The translations under genes were made by a program, and so were the position numbers. Below are positions 1 through 9,166 of a DNA stretch of 64,000 nucleotides, in pieces. The notes beneath the pieces were generated by a model, which did no database searches, had not been told where the DNA came from, and worked only from the letters and a program-made list of their open reading frames with translations. Position 1 is the first letter of the stretch; each line of letters begins with the position of its first letter. The stretch covers positions 1 to 64,000 of the forward strand of contig NZ_CAUIYF010000011.1 in assembly GCF_962719845.1 (NCBI RefSeq), given 5' to 3'. This DNA comes from Neisseria uirgultaei (GTDB taxonomy: Bacteria; Pseudomonadota; Gammaproteobacteria; Burkholderiales; Neisseriaceae).

Positions 1-171
1 TGGGTTGCCCTGCCGCTCCCTGTGCTACGCAACGGTTGTCTGCCTTGTGTGGGGTCGGGTGGCGGCCGGGCGGTTTGTTGCTATGATACAGTGATTACAA
101 TATACAAGGGTAGGATTTGGTGGGGTTAGCAGGCTGAAGCACACCCTACGGCTCGCTGATTCCCGACACCG

Positions 172-197
172 ATGCCGTCTGAACCTTCAGACGGCAT
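172..197. terminator. DUS inverted-repeat terminator
   Basis: ATGCCGTCTGAA and its complement are separated by two bases and followed by a T-run on the + strand. It probably ends a plus-strand transcript entering from the left edge. Confidence 0.6.
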
Positions 198-321
198 TTT
201 TGATGCACTCGCCGTTTACAGGCGCGGGGCGGGCGTAGTGAAATACCCGGACCGTCATTCCCGACAACACCGTAATCTCGAAACCCGTCCACCATTATGA
301 AGACAAATTGCGGCACAAAAA

Positions 322-360
322 ATGCCGTCTGAAATGCTGTTCGGCAGTTTCAGACGGCAT
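322..360 (-). terminator. DUS inverted repeat downstream of ileS
   Basis: Two DUS copies in inverted orientation lie 14 bases beyond the ileS stop, separated by 15 bases. This is a typical neisserial terminator arrangement. Confidence 0.65.
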
Positions 361-374
361 TTGCTCAAACTTTA

Positions 375-3164
375 TCAGGCGTAATGGCGCGTTTCGCCTT
401 CTCCGCCGACATTCTCTGCACAGCGTTTACAGATGGTTTCATGGCCTGCAACTGCGCCCACATCGTGGGTGTAGTGCCAGCAGCGTTCGCATTTTTCGCC
501 GTCGCTGGCTTTGGCGGTAACGGAGAGTTCGCTGCCGGTTTTGACGTCGACTTTGGATACCAAGAGGGCAAAGCGCAATTCTTCGCCCAAGGCGTTCAGG
601 TAGTCGGCGGTGGCTTCCGGTGCGGTGATTTCGGCTTCTGCCTGCAAGGACGAACCGACGGTTTTGTCGGTGCGCAAAGGCTCGATGGCGGCGGTTACGG
701 CTTCGCGGGCTTCGCGGATTGCCGTCCATTTTTTCACCAGTTCGGCTTCGGCTTTTTCGTTGATGGTCGGGAACTCGTGCCAGGTGTGGAAGAGGACGCT
801 GTCTTCTTCGCCGCCGCCGATGATGTCCCACGCTTCTTCGCCGGTAAAGCACAAAATCGGCGCAATCAAGAGAACCAAACTGCGCGTGATGTGGTACAGG
901 GCGGTTTGCGCACTGCGGCGGGCGCGGCTGTCGGCTTTGGTGGTGTAGAGGCGGTCTTTCAGGATATCGAGGTAGAACGCGCCCAAGTCTTCCGAGCAGA
1001 AAGAAACAATGTCTTTTACAGCAAAGTGGAAGGTATAGCGCGGATAGTAATCGCCTGCCAGACGCTCTTGCAGCTGACGTGCCAATACCACGGCGTAGCG
1101 GTCGATTTCCACCATGTCTGCCTGTTGCACGGCATCTTCAATAGGATTGAAGTCGCTGAGGTTGGCAAACAGGAAGCTCAAGGTGTTGCGGATACGGCGG
1201 TAACTTTCGGTTACGCGTTTGAGGATTTCTTTGGAAATCGCCAATTCGCCGCTGTAATCGGTGGATGCTGCCCACAGGCGCAGGATGTCTGCGCCGAATT
1301 CGTTATAGACTTCTTGCGGCGCGACGACGTTGCCGATGGATTTCGACATTTTGCGGCCGTTTTGGTCAACCACGAAACCGTGGGTCAGAAGCTGTTTGTA
1401 TGGCGCGCGACCCATGGATGAGGCGCAACCGGTCAACATAGAGGATTGGAACCAGCCGCGGTGTTGGTCGCTGCCTTCGAGGTAGAGATCGGCAGGCCAT
1501 TCCAATTCTTCGCGCTGTTTCAAGACGGAATAATGGGTCGAGCCGGAGTCGAACCATACGTCCATCGTATCGGAAAGTTTATCGTAATTTTCACAATCTT
1601 CCGCGCTCAAGAGTTCGCTCTTATCAAGAGAGAACCATGCTTCAATGCCTTTTCCTTCGATTTTTTGGGCAACTTTTTCCAACAACTCGGCAGAGTTTGG
1701 ATGCAGTTCACCGGTTTCTTTGTGAACAAAGAAAGTCATCGGCGTGCCCCAGTAGCGTTGGCGCGAAACAACCCAGTCGGGGCGGCCTTCGATCATGGCT
1801 TCCAGGCGCGCGCGACCCCAAGACGGGAAAAACTCGGTATCGTCCACGGCCTTGATGGCTTTGTCGCGCAGGGTTTTGCCGTCGGCACCGGCTTTGTCCA
1901 TACCGACAAACCATTGGCCGGTCGCACGGTAAATCAACGGCGTTTTGTGGCGCCAGCAGTGTGCGTAGCTGTGTTCGATTTTGCTGCTTGCCAAAAGGTT
2001 GCCGGTTTCTTCCAGCCATTGCAGGATAACGGGATTAGCTTCCCAAACGCGCATACCGGCAACACGAGGTGTTTCGCTGATGTATTTGCCCTCGGCGTTG
2101 ACGGGGTTGTAAAGCTCGATGCCGTATTTGTTGCAGACGGCGTAGTCTTCCAAACCGTGCGCGGGGGCGGTGTGCACCAAACCCGTACCGGCATCGGTGG
2201 TAACGTGGTCGCCGTTGAGCATAGGAATATCGCGTTCCAAAAACGGATGGTTCATATGCAGGTTTTCCAGCTTGTCGCCGGTGGTTTCTGCAAGGATGGC
2301 GATGCCGTCTGAAAAACCGTAGCGTTTCAAAGCGTCTTCCGCCAAATCTTTCGCCAGCACCAATTTGCCTTTGGGCGTATCAATCAGTCGGTAAACCACG
2401 TCCGCACCGGCCGATACGGCTTGGCTCGCAGGCAAAGTCCAAGGCGTGGTTGTCCAGATGACGGCAAACGCTTTGCCTTCGAGACCTGCCAAACCGAATG
2501 CGGCGGCAAGCGCGGCAGTGTCTTTAAACGGATAGGCAACATCAATCGCAGGCGATACTTTGTCTTTGTATTCCACTTCCGCTTCCGCCAGCGAAGATCC
2601 GCAATCCAAGCAGAACTGAACCGGTTTCGCACCGCGGTAGAGATAACCCGATTTGTAGATTTCGCCGAGCATACGCACGGTATCCGCCTCGGTTTTGAAA
2701 TCCATGGTCAGGTAGGGGTTGTCCCAATCGCCCAACACGCCCAGACGGATGAAGTCTTTTTTCTGGCGGGCAACCTGTTCGGCGGCATATTCGCGGCACA
2801 ATTCGCGGAAACGCGCTTTGGGCATGTCTTTGCCGTGCAGCTTTTCCACCATCACTTCGATGGGCAGGCCGTGGCAGTCCCAGCCCGGCACATAAGGCGC
2901 ATCGAAACCGGCTTGGGTTTTGCTGCGGATAATGATGTCTTTGAGGATTTTGTTGACGGCATGACCGATGTGGATGTCGCCGTTGGCATACGGCGGGCCG
3001 TCGTGCAGGATGAATTTCGGACGGCCTTTGGCGATTTCGCGCAGTTTTTGGTAGCGTTTTTGCTCGTACCAGCTTTTCAGCCATGCAGGCTCGCGCTTGG
3101 CAAGATTGCCGCGCATTGGAAACGGGCTCTCGAGCAGGTTTACGGTTTTACTGTAATCGGTCAT
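375..3164 (-). CDS. ileS: Isoleucyl-tRNA synthetase
   Basis: Cytoplasmic class I aminoacyl-tRNA synthetase that charges tRNA-Ile with isoleucine and edits valine. The 929-residue product is the normal bacterial length. The HIGH motif sits at about residues 65-68 (after PYANGDI), the KMSKS motif at about residue 606 (GRKMSKSIGN), and the C-terminus has the zinc-binding cysteines of the IleRS zinc finger (CERC and CKRC). It lies 141 bases downstream of ribF on the same strand, the order often seen for ribF-ileS-lspA. The start ATG at 3164 matches the family N-terminus; only a weak AGAG ribosome site precedes it. Confidence 0.98.
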   Translation of the reverse strand: MTDYSKTVNLLESPFPMRGNLAKREPAWLKSWYEQKRYQKLREIAKGRPKFILHDGPPYANGDIHIGHAVNKILKDIIIRSKTQAGFDAPYVPGWDCHGLPIEVMVEKLHGKDMPKARFRELCREYAAEQVARQKKDFIRLGVLGDWDNPYLTMDFKTEADTVRMLGEIYKSGYLYRGAKPVQFCLDCGSSLAEAEVEYKDKVSPAIDVAYPFKDTAALAAAFGLAGLEGKAFAVIWTTTPWTLPASQAVSAGADVVYRLIDTPKGKLVLAKDLAEDALKRYGFSDGIAILAETTGDKLENLHMNHPFLERDIPMLNGDHVTTDAGTGLVHTAPAHGLEDYAVCNKYGIELYNPVNAEGKYISETPRVAGMRVWEANPVILQWLEETGNLLASSKIEHSYAHCWRHKTPLIYRATGQWFVGMDKAGADGKTLRDKAIKAVDDTEFFPSWGRARLEAMIEGRPDWVVSRQRYWGTPMTFFVHKETGELHPNSAELLEKVAQKIEGKGIEAWFSLDKSELLSAEDCENYDKLSDTMDVWFDSGSTHYSVLKQREELEWPADLYLEGSDQHRGWFQSSMLTGCASSMGRAPYKQLLTHGFVVDQNGRKMSKSIGNVVAPQEVYNEFGADILRLWAASTDYSGELAISKEILKRVTESYRRIRNTLSFLFANLSDFNPIEDAVQQADMVEIDRYAVVLARQLQERLAGDYYPRYTFHFAVKDIVSFCSEDLGAFYLDILKDRLYTTKADSRARRSAQTALYHITRSLVLLIAPILCFTGEEAWDIIGGGEEDSVLFHTWHEFPTINEKAEAELVKKWTAIREAREAVTAAIEPLRTDKTVGSSLQAEAEITAPEATADYLNALGEELRFALLVSKVDVKTGSELSVTAKASDGEKCERCWHYTHDVGAVAGHETICKRCAENVGGEGETRHYA

Positions 3165-3195
3165 TTTTTAATCTCTATTGTTACAATATTTCGGT

Positions 3196-3255
3196 TTCAG
3201 ACGGCATTGCGCCTCAAACAGTATTTCACAACGGGAAACCCCTATGCCGTCTGAA
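3196..3255. terminator. Widely spaced DUS inverted pair between ribF and ileS
   Basis: Two inverted DUS copies 36 bases apart lie in the ribF-ileS gap. The long loop makes a strong terminator doubtful, so ribF and ileS may still be cotranscribed. Confidence 0.4.
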
Positions 3256-3305
3256 AAGTTAAAAGATTGATTGTAGCCCAATCGGATGGTTTGTATAAGG
3301 TTTTT

Positions 3306-4226
3306 CTACCAACACTTTGCGGCTTCCATATCGGCTTCAATCTGCCTTTTCAGTTCTTCCATACCGTCAAACTTTTCTTCATCGCGCAGTTTGTGCAGGA
3401 AGCGGACGTTCAGCCGTTGTCCGTACAGGTTGCCTTGAAAGTCGAACAAGTGGACTTCAAGCTTTTGAGAACAGCCGCTATCAACGGTGGGATTAAAGCC
3501 GAAGCTCGCCACGCCGCGCCGTGTGCCGAATGCGCCGTCTGCTTCGACGACGAACACGCCGCCGAGGGCATAACGGTGGCCGGGCAGGCGGATATTGGCG
3601 GTCGGGGCGTTTAGGGTGCGTCCGAGTTTTCTGCCGTGTACCACCCTGCCCCCCAAAACGTAGTCGTGTCCCAAAAGTTTTTTCGCATAGGCAAGGTTGC
3701 CGTCTGAAAGGGCTTGTCGCACGGCGGTACTGCTGGTGCGGATGTCTTCGACAATGACGGAAGGCGTGCGCTCGGTTTGCATATCGGGCTGTTGTGCCAA
3801 AAGTTCAAAACAGCCTTCCCGCCCCGCACCGAAACGGAAATCGTCGCCGACGAGCAAATAACGCGTATTCAAGGTTTGACGCAGCAGGCGGTCGATAAAC
3901 CCTTGCGCGGATATTTCGGAAAAATTTTGATCGAAACGCAAAACCCAGACGGCATCGACGCAGCCCGTCCCTTCCAGCAATTCCAGTTTGGTACGCAGGG
4001 GGCTGATGCGGCAGGGCGGGGTTTTGCCCGTGCGGCTTGCAAAAAATTCTTTGGGTTGCGGCTCGAAGATGACGGCAACGACGGGTAGTCCGCGCGCGTC
4101 GGCTTCGAGGCGGAGTTTTTGGAGGATGTGTTTGTGTCCGAGGTGTACGCCGTCGAAATTGCCTATGGTTACGGCGGCACCCTGTGGAAAGTCGGGCGCG
4201 TCATGCCGCCCCAGCCTGATTTTCAT
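3306..4226 (-). CDS. ribF: Bifunctional riboflavin kinase / FAD synthetase
   Basis: Makes FMN from riboflavin and ATP, then FAD from FMN and ATP. The N-terminal half is the nucleotidyltransferase domain (TIGNFDGVHLGHKH near residues 20-33) and the C-terminal half is the riboflavin kinase domain (GGRVVHGRKLGRTLNAPTAN and the later GxxxFGxNPTV-type stretch). The open frame extends 12 codons upstream, but the family begins at MKIRLGRHDAP, so the ATG at 4226 is preferred (306 residues). It is probably the first gene of a ribF-ileS unit. Confidence 0.95.
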   Translation of the reverse strand: MKIRLGRHDAPDFPQGAAVTIGNFDGVHLGHKHILQKLRLEADARGLPVVAVIFEPQPKEFFASRTGKTPPCRISPLRTKLELLEGTGCVDAVWVLRFDQNFSEISAQGFIDRLLRQTLNTRYLLVGDDFRFGAGREGCFELLAQQPDMQTERTPSVIVEDIRTSSTAVRQALSDGNLAYAKKLLGHDYVLGGRVVHGRKLGRTLNAPTANIRLPGHRYALGGVFVVEADGAFGTRRGVASFGFNPTVDSGCSQKLEVHLFDFQGNLYGQRLNVRFLHKLRDEEKFDGMEELKRQIEADMEAAKCW

Positions 4227-4326
4227 TGTTATGTTCGGGTATGTGATGAAACAGGCGGTCATTGTAAACGGTATTGCGGTTTATAGACAGTAGGCGCGTT
4301 CAGACGGCATATGCCGCCGCTTCTGA

Positions 4327-4698
4327 CTACCACCAGGGACGGTAAAACGGATAGCCCCAATCGTCGTAATAGCGTGACAGGCGTACTTCTTTCAGCTGCT
4401 GTTGCGAGATGTAGTTCTGCCACGCCATTTTGTAACAGGCTTGGAACATGGGATCGGAAAGCTTTTCGGTATAGCGTGTTTTAAATATCTGTCTTTCGGC
4501 ATCGGGCATGGGCGCATATCCTGAATCGAACTGACGGCGGATAAGCTGTGCGGCCTCACGGTCGCATTGCGCTGCAAGGGCGACTTGCAGGTCCTGTTCG
4601 TAGCGTTGCTGTGCCTGACGGTATGCCGCCTGCTGTTCGGGTGTGGCGCAGGCAGTCAGTATGAGTATTGCGGCGGCGGCCGCGATGTATCGGCGCAT
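4327..4698 (-). CDS. Small outer-membrane-type lipoprotein, unknown function
   Basis: A 123-residue product with a signal peptide ending in the lipobox LTAC (Cys about residue 17), so it should be lipidated and exported. The mature part is Gln- and Arg-rich with an ATPEQQAAYRQAQQRYEQDL stretch that looks helical, and ends in an aromatic tail (YDDWGYPFYRPWW). I do not recognise a family with a defined function. It is followed on the minus strand by a DUS at about 4299 and lies upstream of ribF. Confidence 0.8.
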   Translation of the reverse strand: MRRYIAAAAAILILTACATPEQQAAYRQAQQRYEQDLQVALAAQCDREAAQLIRRQFDSGYAPMPDAERQIFKTRYTEKLSDPMFQACYKMAWQNYISQQQLKEVRLSRYYDDWGYPFYRPWW

Positions 4699-4825
4699 GG
4701 TGTTCTACCCTCCTCGGAAACAGATTCAATGTACGCTCTTTTCAAAAACTTGTGAAGTTCGCCCCTAGATTGTTTTCGCTATAAAATGCAGTTCTTGAAC
4801 ATGCTTTCCGAACCGTCCGCCCATT

Positions 4826-5707
4826 ATGAACGAATCCGACCGCCACGCCAAACACGCCCGCCGCAGCCGCCACCACATCCCGCCGTTTTGGCAGGCAGAC
4901 CGCCCGTACCTGCACGAACACCACATTTCGGATGCGCGTTTCCGCCGATTGGGCTACATCATGTCGCTGCTGGCAGGCGCAATCAATGCCGGCGGTTTTT
5001 TTGCATTTGCCCGCTACACGTCGCACGTTACCGGCTCGATGTCGCTGCTGGCGGACATGGTATATCTGAAGCAATGGACGGCGGCAGCGGTGGCGATGGT
5101 CAGCGTGTTGTGTTTCATCGCGGGTGCGGCACATTCGGGCTGGGTGATTTTATGGACGCAGCAAATGCGCTTTCGGGGCAGCTACGGGTTGTCGATGTGG
5201 CTGGAAGCGGTTTACCTGCTGGTTTTCGGCCTGTTTGGCATTACCGCGCTGCAATGGGATACGGACGGAGGCTTGGTCTTCCCTTCCCTCGCGCTGTTCT
5301 TGCTCTGCTTCATCATGGGGATGCACAACACAGTCATGACGCTTTTATCGGGCGGCGCCATCCGCTCTACCCACATGACGGGTACGGCGACCGACTTGGG
5401 CATCGAAATCTCACGCGCCCTGTATTACTCCAAAACCCACCATCCCCGCCTGCCGCACGTCCGCGTCAACAAACCCAAAATGTGGCTGCTCAGCGGCATG
5501 ATGCAGGCCTTTCTGCTCGGCGGCATCATCGGTGCGTGGGGCTACCATAAAATCGGACACCACTTCGCCCTGCCCGTTTCGGCGGTATTGCTGATACTGG
5601 GTGCTGGCTCGGTCGGTTACGATGTCAAGGTCCGTTTTTTGTGGATATGGCGGCGGTTTCGGCGCAAATACCGACAAACCGGTGTTGTTTCGGGAAAAAT
5701 CGGGTAA
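4826..5707 (+). CDS. DUF1275 (YoaK-like) integral membrane protein
   Basis: A 293-residue protein with a basic, His-rich N-terminus and about six or seven membrane segments. The sequence GAINAGGFFAFARYTSHVTG followed by SMSLLAD matches the DUF1275/YoaK hallmark (small residues, then a Thr-Gly-rich turn). A second such motif, RSTHMTGTATDLG, occurs about residue 190. The family is widespread and its substrate is unknown. No strong ribosome site precedes 4826. It stands alone, divergent from the lipoprotein gene at 4327-4698. Confidence 0.85.
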   Translation: MNESDRHAKHARRSRHHIPPFWQADRPYLHEHHISDARFRRLGYIMSLLAGAINAGGFFAFARYTSHVTGSMSLLADMVYLKQWTAAAVAMVSVLCFIAGAAHSGWVILWTQQMRFRGSYGLSMWLEAVYLLVFGLFGITALQWDTDGGLVFPSLALFLLCFIMGMHNTVMTLLSGGAIRSTHMTGTATDLGIEISRALYYSKTHHPRLPHVRVNKPKMWLLSGMMQAFLLGGIIGAWGYHKIGHHFALPVSAVLLILGAGSVGYDVKVRFLWIWRRFRRKYRQTGVVSGKIG

Positions 5708-5786
5708 TTTCAGGTTAACGCCGCTTATTTGGACGGCATGATTGTTTATAGTTGTACGGTTTGACATATACACGGAAGGAAACACC

Positions 5787-6464
5787 ATGACTTTCTTCAA
5801 ACCCTTTACCGTCGTGCTGACCGCATCCGCACTCGCGCTGTCCGGCTGCGTTGCCGACCCCGCAACCGGACAGCAGTCCCCAAGCAAATCCGCCATGTAC
5901 GGTTTGGGCGGCGCGGCAGTGTGCGGCATCGTCGGCGCACTGACCCACAGCGGCAAAGGCGCACGCAATTCCGCGCTTGCCTGCGGCGCAATCGGCGCGG
6001 GCGTGGGCGGCTATATGGACTACCAAGAGCAGCGTTTGCGCCGAAACCTCGCCGGCACGCAAATCGAAATCCAACGCCAAGGCAACCAAATCAAGCTGGT
6101 GATGCCTGAAAACGTTACCTTTGCCACCGGCAGCGCAGTTTTAAGCGACAATGCGCAATTTGCGCTGAATACTGCCGCACAGACGCTGGTGCAGTATCCC
6201 GACACGACGCTGACCATCAACGGGCACACCGACAACACGGGTTCCGATGCCGTCAACAATCCGCTTTCGCAACACCGCGCCCAAGCGGTTGCCTACTATC
6301 TGCAGACGCGCGGCGTGGCGGCTTCGCGCCTGACGGTTTACGGCTACGGCTCGCATATACCGGTCGCGTCCAACGCTACGGCTGAAGGCCGCGCGCAAAA
6401 CCGCCGCGTCGAAATCCTCATCAACCCCGACCAACGTGCCGTCAACGCCGCACGGCACATATAA
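5787..6464 (+). CDS. OmpA-domain lipoprotein with glycine-zipper
   Basis: A 225-residue lipoprotein. The signal peptide ends in the lipobox LSGC, a glycine-rich zipper segment follows (about residues 36-75), then an OmpA C-terminal peptidoglycan-binding domain with INGHTDNTGSDAVNN and SQHRAQAVAYYLQTRGV followed by an AQNRRVEI end. This is the YiaD/Pal-like architecture: an outer-membrane lipid anchor holding the wall. The start at 5787 is chosen because GGAAGGA lies upstream and the lipoprotein signal begins at MTFFKPF; the open frame starts 15 codons earlier. Confidence 0.9.
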   Translation: MTFFKPFTVVLTASALALSGCVADPATGQQSPSKSAMYGLGGAAVCGIVGALTHSGKGARNSALACGAIGAGVGGYMDYQEQRLRRNLAGTQIEIQRQGNQIKLVMPENVTFATGSAVLSDNAQFALNTAAQTLVQYPDTTLTINGHTDNTGSDAVNNPLSQHRAQAVAYYLQTRGVAASRLTVYGYGSHIPVASNATAEGRAQNRRVEILINPDQRAVNAARHI

Positions 6465-6481
6465 CGCGCCCTGCAACGCCA

Positions 6482-6510
6482 ATGCCGTCTGAATGCTTTT
6501 CAGACGGCAT
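6482..6510 (+). terminator. DUS inverted-repeat terminator
   Basis: Inverted DUS pair with a 5-base loop, 18 bases after the OmpA-domain lipoprotein gene. Confidence 0.75.
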
Positions 6511-6568
6511 TTCCGTATTTGCGCCCGCAGGCGTACAATCTTTCCCTTTTTTCTGACACGGTGATTCT

Positions 6569-7501
6569 ATGGATACCGCCCTGCTCCTTGCAGGCAAAAT
6601 CGCCGAACTGACACTGATTGTTTTTATGGGCATCGGTTTGGTGAAATCGGGGCTGCTCAAATCGGAAAACAGCTATCCGCTGTCGGTCATCGCCCTCTAC
6701 CTCATCAGTCCGTCGGTAATGCTGCACGCCTTCCAAATCGGCTACACGCCCGAAGTGGCACAAGGCCTGCTGCTTTCAGTCAAGCTCGCCGTCATCTTCC
6801 ACATCCTGCTGATTGCCATCGGCAAAATCCTGAAAAAGCTGCTCAGGCTCGACAGTCTGGAACACGCCGCGATGGTGTACAGCAATTCGGGCAACCTGAT
6901 TATTCCGCTGGTCATGTCCGTTTTCGGTTCGGAGTGGGTCATCTACACCGGCGGCTTCATCATCGTGCAAACCGTCCTGTTTTGGACGCACCTGCGCCTG
7001 CTGGTCTCGGGCAACGTCAGACTTTCATGGAAAACCATGCTGACCAACATCAACATCCTCTGCATTTTTACCGGACTGCTGATGTTTGCCTTCCAAATCA
7101 AACTGCCCCACCTGATGGACAACACCTTCGCCGCCGTCGGCAGCATGATCGGGCCGGTTGCCATGATTGTTGCCGGAATGCTGATTGCCTCCGTGCCGCC
7201 GCACGCGCTTTTGTGTTCGGCAAGGCTGTATGCCGTGGCATTCCTGCGGCTGATTCTGATTCCTCTGATACTGCTTGCCGTCGTCAAACTGTCGGGGCTG
7301 GCACACCTCAACGCCCTGTCCGAAACCGTCGTCCTCATCAGCTTTCTCGCCACCATCAGCCCGTCGGCGGCAACCATCACGCAAATGGCGGTCCTGTACG
7401 GCAACGACGCACGCAAGGCAAGCGCGATTTACGGCATCACTACCCTGCTGTGTGTCATCACCATGCCGCTGATGATTGCGCTTTACCGATACACGGTTTG
7501 A
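6569..7501 (+). CDS. AEC-family transporter (auxin-efflux-carrier fold)
   Basis: A 310-residue inner-membrane protein with about ten hydrophobic segments. The conserved central NSGNLIIPLVMSVFG motif (about residues 108-122) is the AEC/MdcF-type signature, and the C-terminal half repeats the fold. Family members export or import organic acids such as malonate or malate; the substrate here cannot be inferred from neighbours, because the gene is monocistronic and bracketed by DUS terminators. Confidence 0.88.
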   Translation: MDTALLLAGKIAELTLIVFMGIGLVKSGLLKSENSYPLSVIALYLISPSVMLHAFQIGYTPEVAQGLLLSVKLAVIFHILLIAIGKILKKLLRLDSLEHAAMVYSNSGNLIIPLVMSVFGSEWVIYTGGFIIVQTVLFWTHLRLLVSGNVRLSWKTMLTNINILCIFTGLLMFAFQIKLPHLMDNTFAAVGSMIGPVAMIVAGMLIASVPPHALLCSARLYAVAFLRLILIPLILLAVVKLSGLAHLNALSETVVLISFLATISPSAATITQMAVLYGNDARKASAIYGITTLLCVITMPLMIALYRYTV

Positions 7502-7515
7502 ACCTTCAAACAAAG

Positions 7516-7552
7516 ATGCCGTCTGAAACCCGAAAACGGTTTCAGACGGCAT
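7516..7552. terminator. Bidirectional DUS terminator between AEC gene and xth
   Basis: Inverted DUS pair with a 13-base loop between two convergent genes. Confidence 0.75.
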
Positions 7553-7566
7553 TTGCCTTTCCTGAA

Positions 7567-8337
7567 TTACAAATCGAATTCCGCCGCCACGGGCGCGTGG
7601 TCGCTCGGACGCTCCAGCGCGCGCGTCTCCAAATCGACGCGGACATCCTTCAACGCCGCCGCCATCGCAGGCGACACCAAAATATGGTCGATACGCAGGC
7701 CCAGTTTGCGCTGGAACATCGCGCCGCGATAGTCGAACCATGTGTAAAACGCGCCTTCGGGATGGACTTGGCGCAGGCTGTCGGTCAATCCCAAATCCAG
7801 CAGGTTTTTGAACCACTGCCGTTCAACGGACGAACAGTGGATTTTTTCGTGCCATTTTTCAGGGTCGTAACAGTCCGCATCGGCAGGCGCGATATTGAAA
7901 TCGCCCAGCAGCACCAGTTTGCCGTGGCGTGCCATTTCGTCGCGGACAAATTCGGTTAACGCGGCAAACCATTGTTCTTTATATTTGAATTTGGGGCTGT
8001 CCAAAGCCTCGCCGTTGACGCAATAGACATTGATGACGCGCACGCCGCCGACGGTTGCCGCAATCACGCGCCGTTGCGGGTCATCCGGCAGGGAAGGCAA
8101 ACCGAAATGCACGTCTTCCGGCGCGCTGCGGCTGACGATTGCCACGCCGTTGTAGGTTTTCTGCCCGCTCCAAACACAGTGCCAGCCCATCATCTGCAAG
8201 GCGGCGGCGGGAAACTTGTCCTGATCAAGTTTGAGTTCCTGTAAAACAAGGACATCCGGTGGATTATCGGCAAGTAGGTTTTGCACCTGCGGCAGCCGCA
8301 CATTGAGCGAATTGACATTCCAAGTGGTAATTTTCAT
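7567..8337 (-). CDS. xth: Exonuclease III-family DNA repair enzyme, NExo-type paralogue
   Basis: A 256-residue exonuclease III/AP-endonuclease fold protein. Catalytic residues are visible: Glu34 (QELKL), Asp146 and Asn148 (GDFN), Asp246 and His247 (SDHAP). Neisseria carries two paralogues: NApe (an AP endonuclease) and NExo (a 3'-phosphodiesterase without AP-endonuclease activity). As I recall, NExo has a His at position 167 that blocks the abasic-site pocket, where NApe has Gly. Residue 167 here counts as His, so I call it the NExo type. The start is MKITTWNVNSL. It is likely monocistronic. Confidence 0.93.
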   Translation of the reverse strand: MKITTWNVNSLNVRLPQVQNLLADNPPDVLVLQELKLDQDKFPAAALQMMGWHCVWSGQKTYNGVAIVSRSAPEDVHFGLPSLPDDPQRRVIAATVGGVRVINVYCVNGEALDSPKFKYKEQWFAALTEFVRDEMARHGKLVLLGDFNIAPADADCYDPEKWHEKIHCSSVERQWFKNLLDLGLTDSLRQVHPEGAFYTWFDYRGAMFQRKLGLRIDHILVSPAMAAALKDVRVDLETRALERPSDHAPVAAEFDL

Positions 8338-8351
8338 AACATTTCCGAAAA

Positions 8352-8377
8352 ATGCCGTCTGAAACGTTCAGACGGCA
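8352..8377 (-). terminator. DUS hairpin downstream of arsR-type gene
   Basis: Inverted DUS pair with a 4-base loop between the ArsR-family gene stop and the xth start, both on the minus strand. Confidence 0.7.
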
Positions 8378-8396
8378 AAAGGAAAGGATTCTAACA

Positions 8397-8678
8397 CTAT
8401 GCCGCGCGTTTGTTTTCCAAATCGCGAACCGTGTGCAGAATCGCCGCCGCGTCTTCGGAAATCAGGCGGTATTCGATAATGCGGTGGTAACGCGTGAAAT
8501 CGACTAGACCTTCCACGCGCAGGCGGTTCAAATGGTTGGAAACTGCGGTAGCCGACAGGGATAATGATTTTGCCAGTTCGACGATATTGCGTTCGCTGTC
8601 CAATAGTTGGATCAGTATCGCCATACGTTCGGGATGCGCCATCAATTTGAGTATGGTGTGGAGCGGTATTGTGTTCAT
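8397..8678 (-). CDS. ArsR-family winged-helix regulator
   Basis: A 93-residue single-domain winged-helix protein. The recognition region reads SLSATAVSNHLNRLRVEGLV (about residues 40-59) and is followed by a wing (RYHRIIEYRL). There is no cysteine in the protein and no obvious ArsR or CadC metal-site motif, so thiol or classic alpha-3 metal sensing is unlikely. The N-terminal HPERMAIL and C-terminal residues could still bind a ligand. No target gene is adjacent except xth downstream, which is separated by a terminator. Confidence 0.88.
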   Translation of the reverse strand: MNTIPLHTILKLMAHPERMAILIQLLDSERNIVELAKSLSLSATAVSNHLNRLRVEGLVDFTRYHRIIEYRLISEDAAAILHTVRDLENKRAA

Positions 8679-9060
8679 CGGTATTCCTAAAACCTTTTCC
8701 GCCCGCCAAGCGGATTGACGGGCGGCAGATATGGATGATTGTGATTATCTTTATAAATTATATTGTAAATCAATTATTTATGTATGATTGTACAGGATTG
8801 TATGTTCCTTTTACCACTATTTTTACAAACAAGCGTAAAGGCAGACCTTCAGACGGCATAAAACTGCCGCCCCTGTCCTTTCCCCCTGTCCTGCCGCCGG
8901 CCGGAATCATCCGCATTGTTCAAAAGATGCCTTACAACCCCGCACGCCTTGCCGATGCCTCCGCGCCGTCGGGCAAACAAAATACCTGCCCGAAACGCTG
9001 TTTTTTCTAAAGCATCACGTGTGGGGGACTGTTAGTTTTTGCACAAGGAACAAATAGAGT

Positions 9061-9107
9061 AAAAAAACGCTGAAATCTTCGGAAGACGTGGATTTCGGCG
9101 TTTTTTT
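9061..9107. terminator. Hairpin terminator at left edge of prophage remnant
   Basis: Arms AAAAAACGCTGAAATC and GATTTCGGCGTTTTTT pair with one mismatch around a 13-base loop, with A- and T-runs on either side, so it could work in both directions. It does not use DUS, unlike the chromosomal terminators nearby. Confidence 0.65.
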
Positions 9108-9138
9108 GTATCCGGAAAAGTTACGCCAGCTTTTTCAC

Positions 9139-9166
9139 AAAACCGCGCCGGAATGCGCGGTTTTTT
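9139..9166. terminator. Hairpin terminator downstream of phage repressor gene
   Basis: Arms AAAACCGCGC and GCGCGGTTTT around a short loop, 60 bases beyond the repressor stop on the minus strand. It likely ends the repressor transcript. Confidence 0.65.

Larger units (their letters stand above)
1..374. other. Left-edge intergenic sequence
   Basis: No convincing gene is visible in this stretch. It contains two DUS inverted repeats (listed separately) and otherwise GC-rich sequence with no recognised repeat. The gene expected downstream of ileS in many bacteria (lspA) is not present within these bases and could lie beyond the window edge. Confidence 0.5.

Noticed and set aside
384..1421. Long plus-strand frame opposite ileS
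   Set aside because: It lies fully antisense to a complete isoleucyl-tRNA synthetase and its Phe/Gly-rich translation has no family features. It is a shadow of the high-G+C codon pattern.
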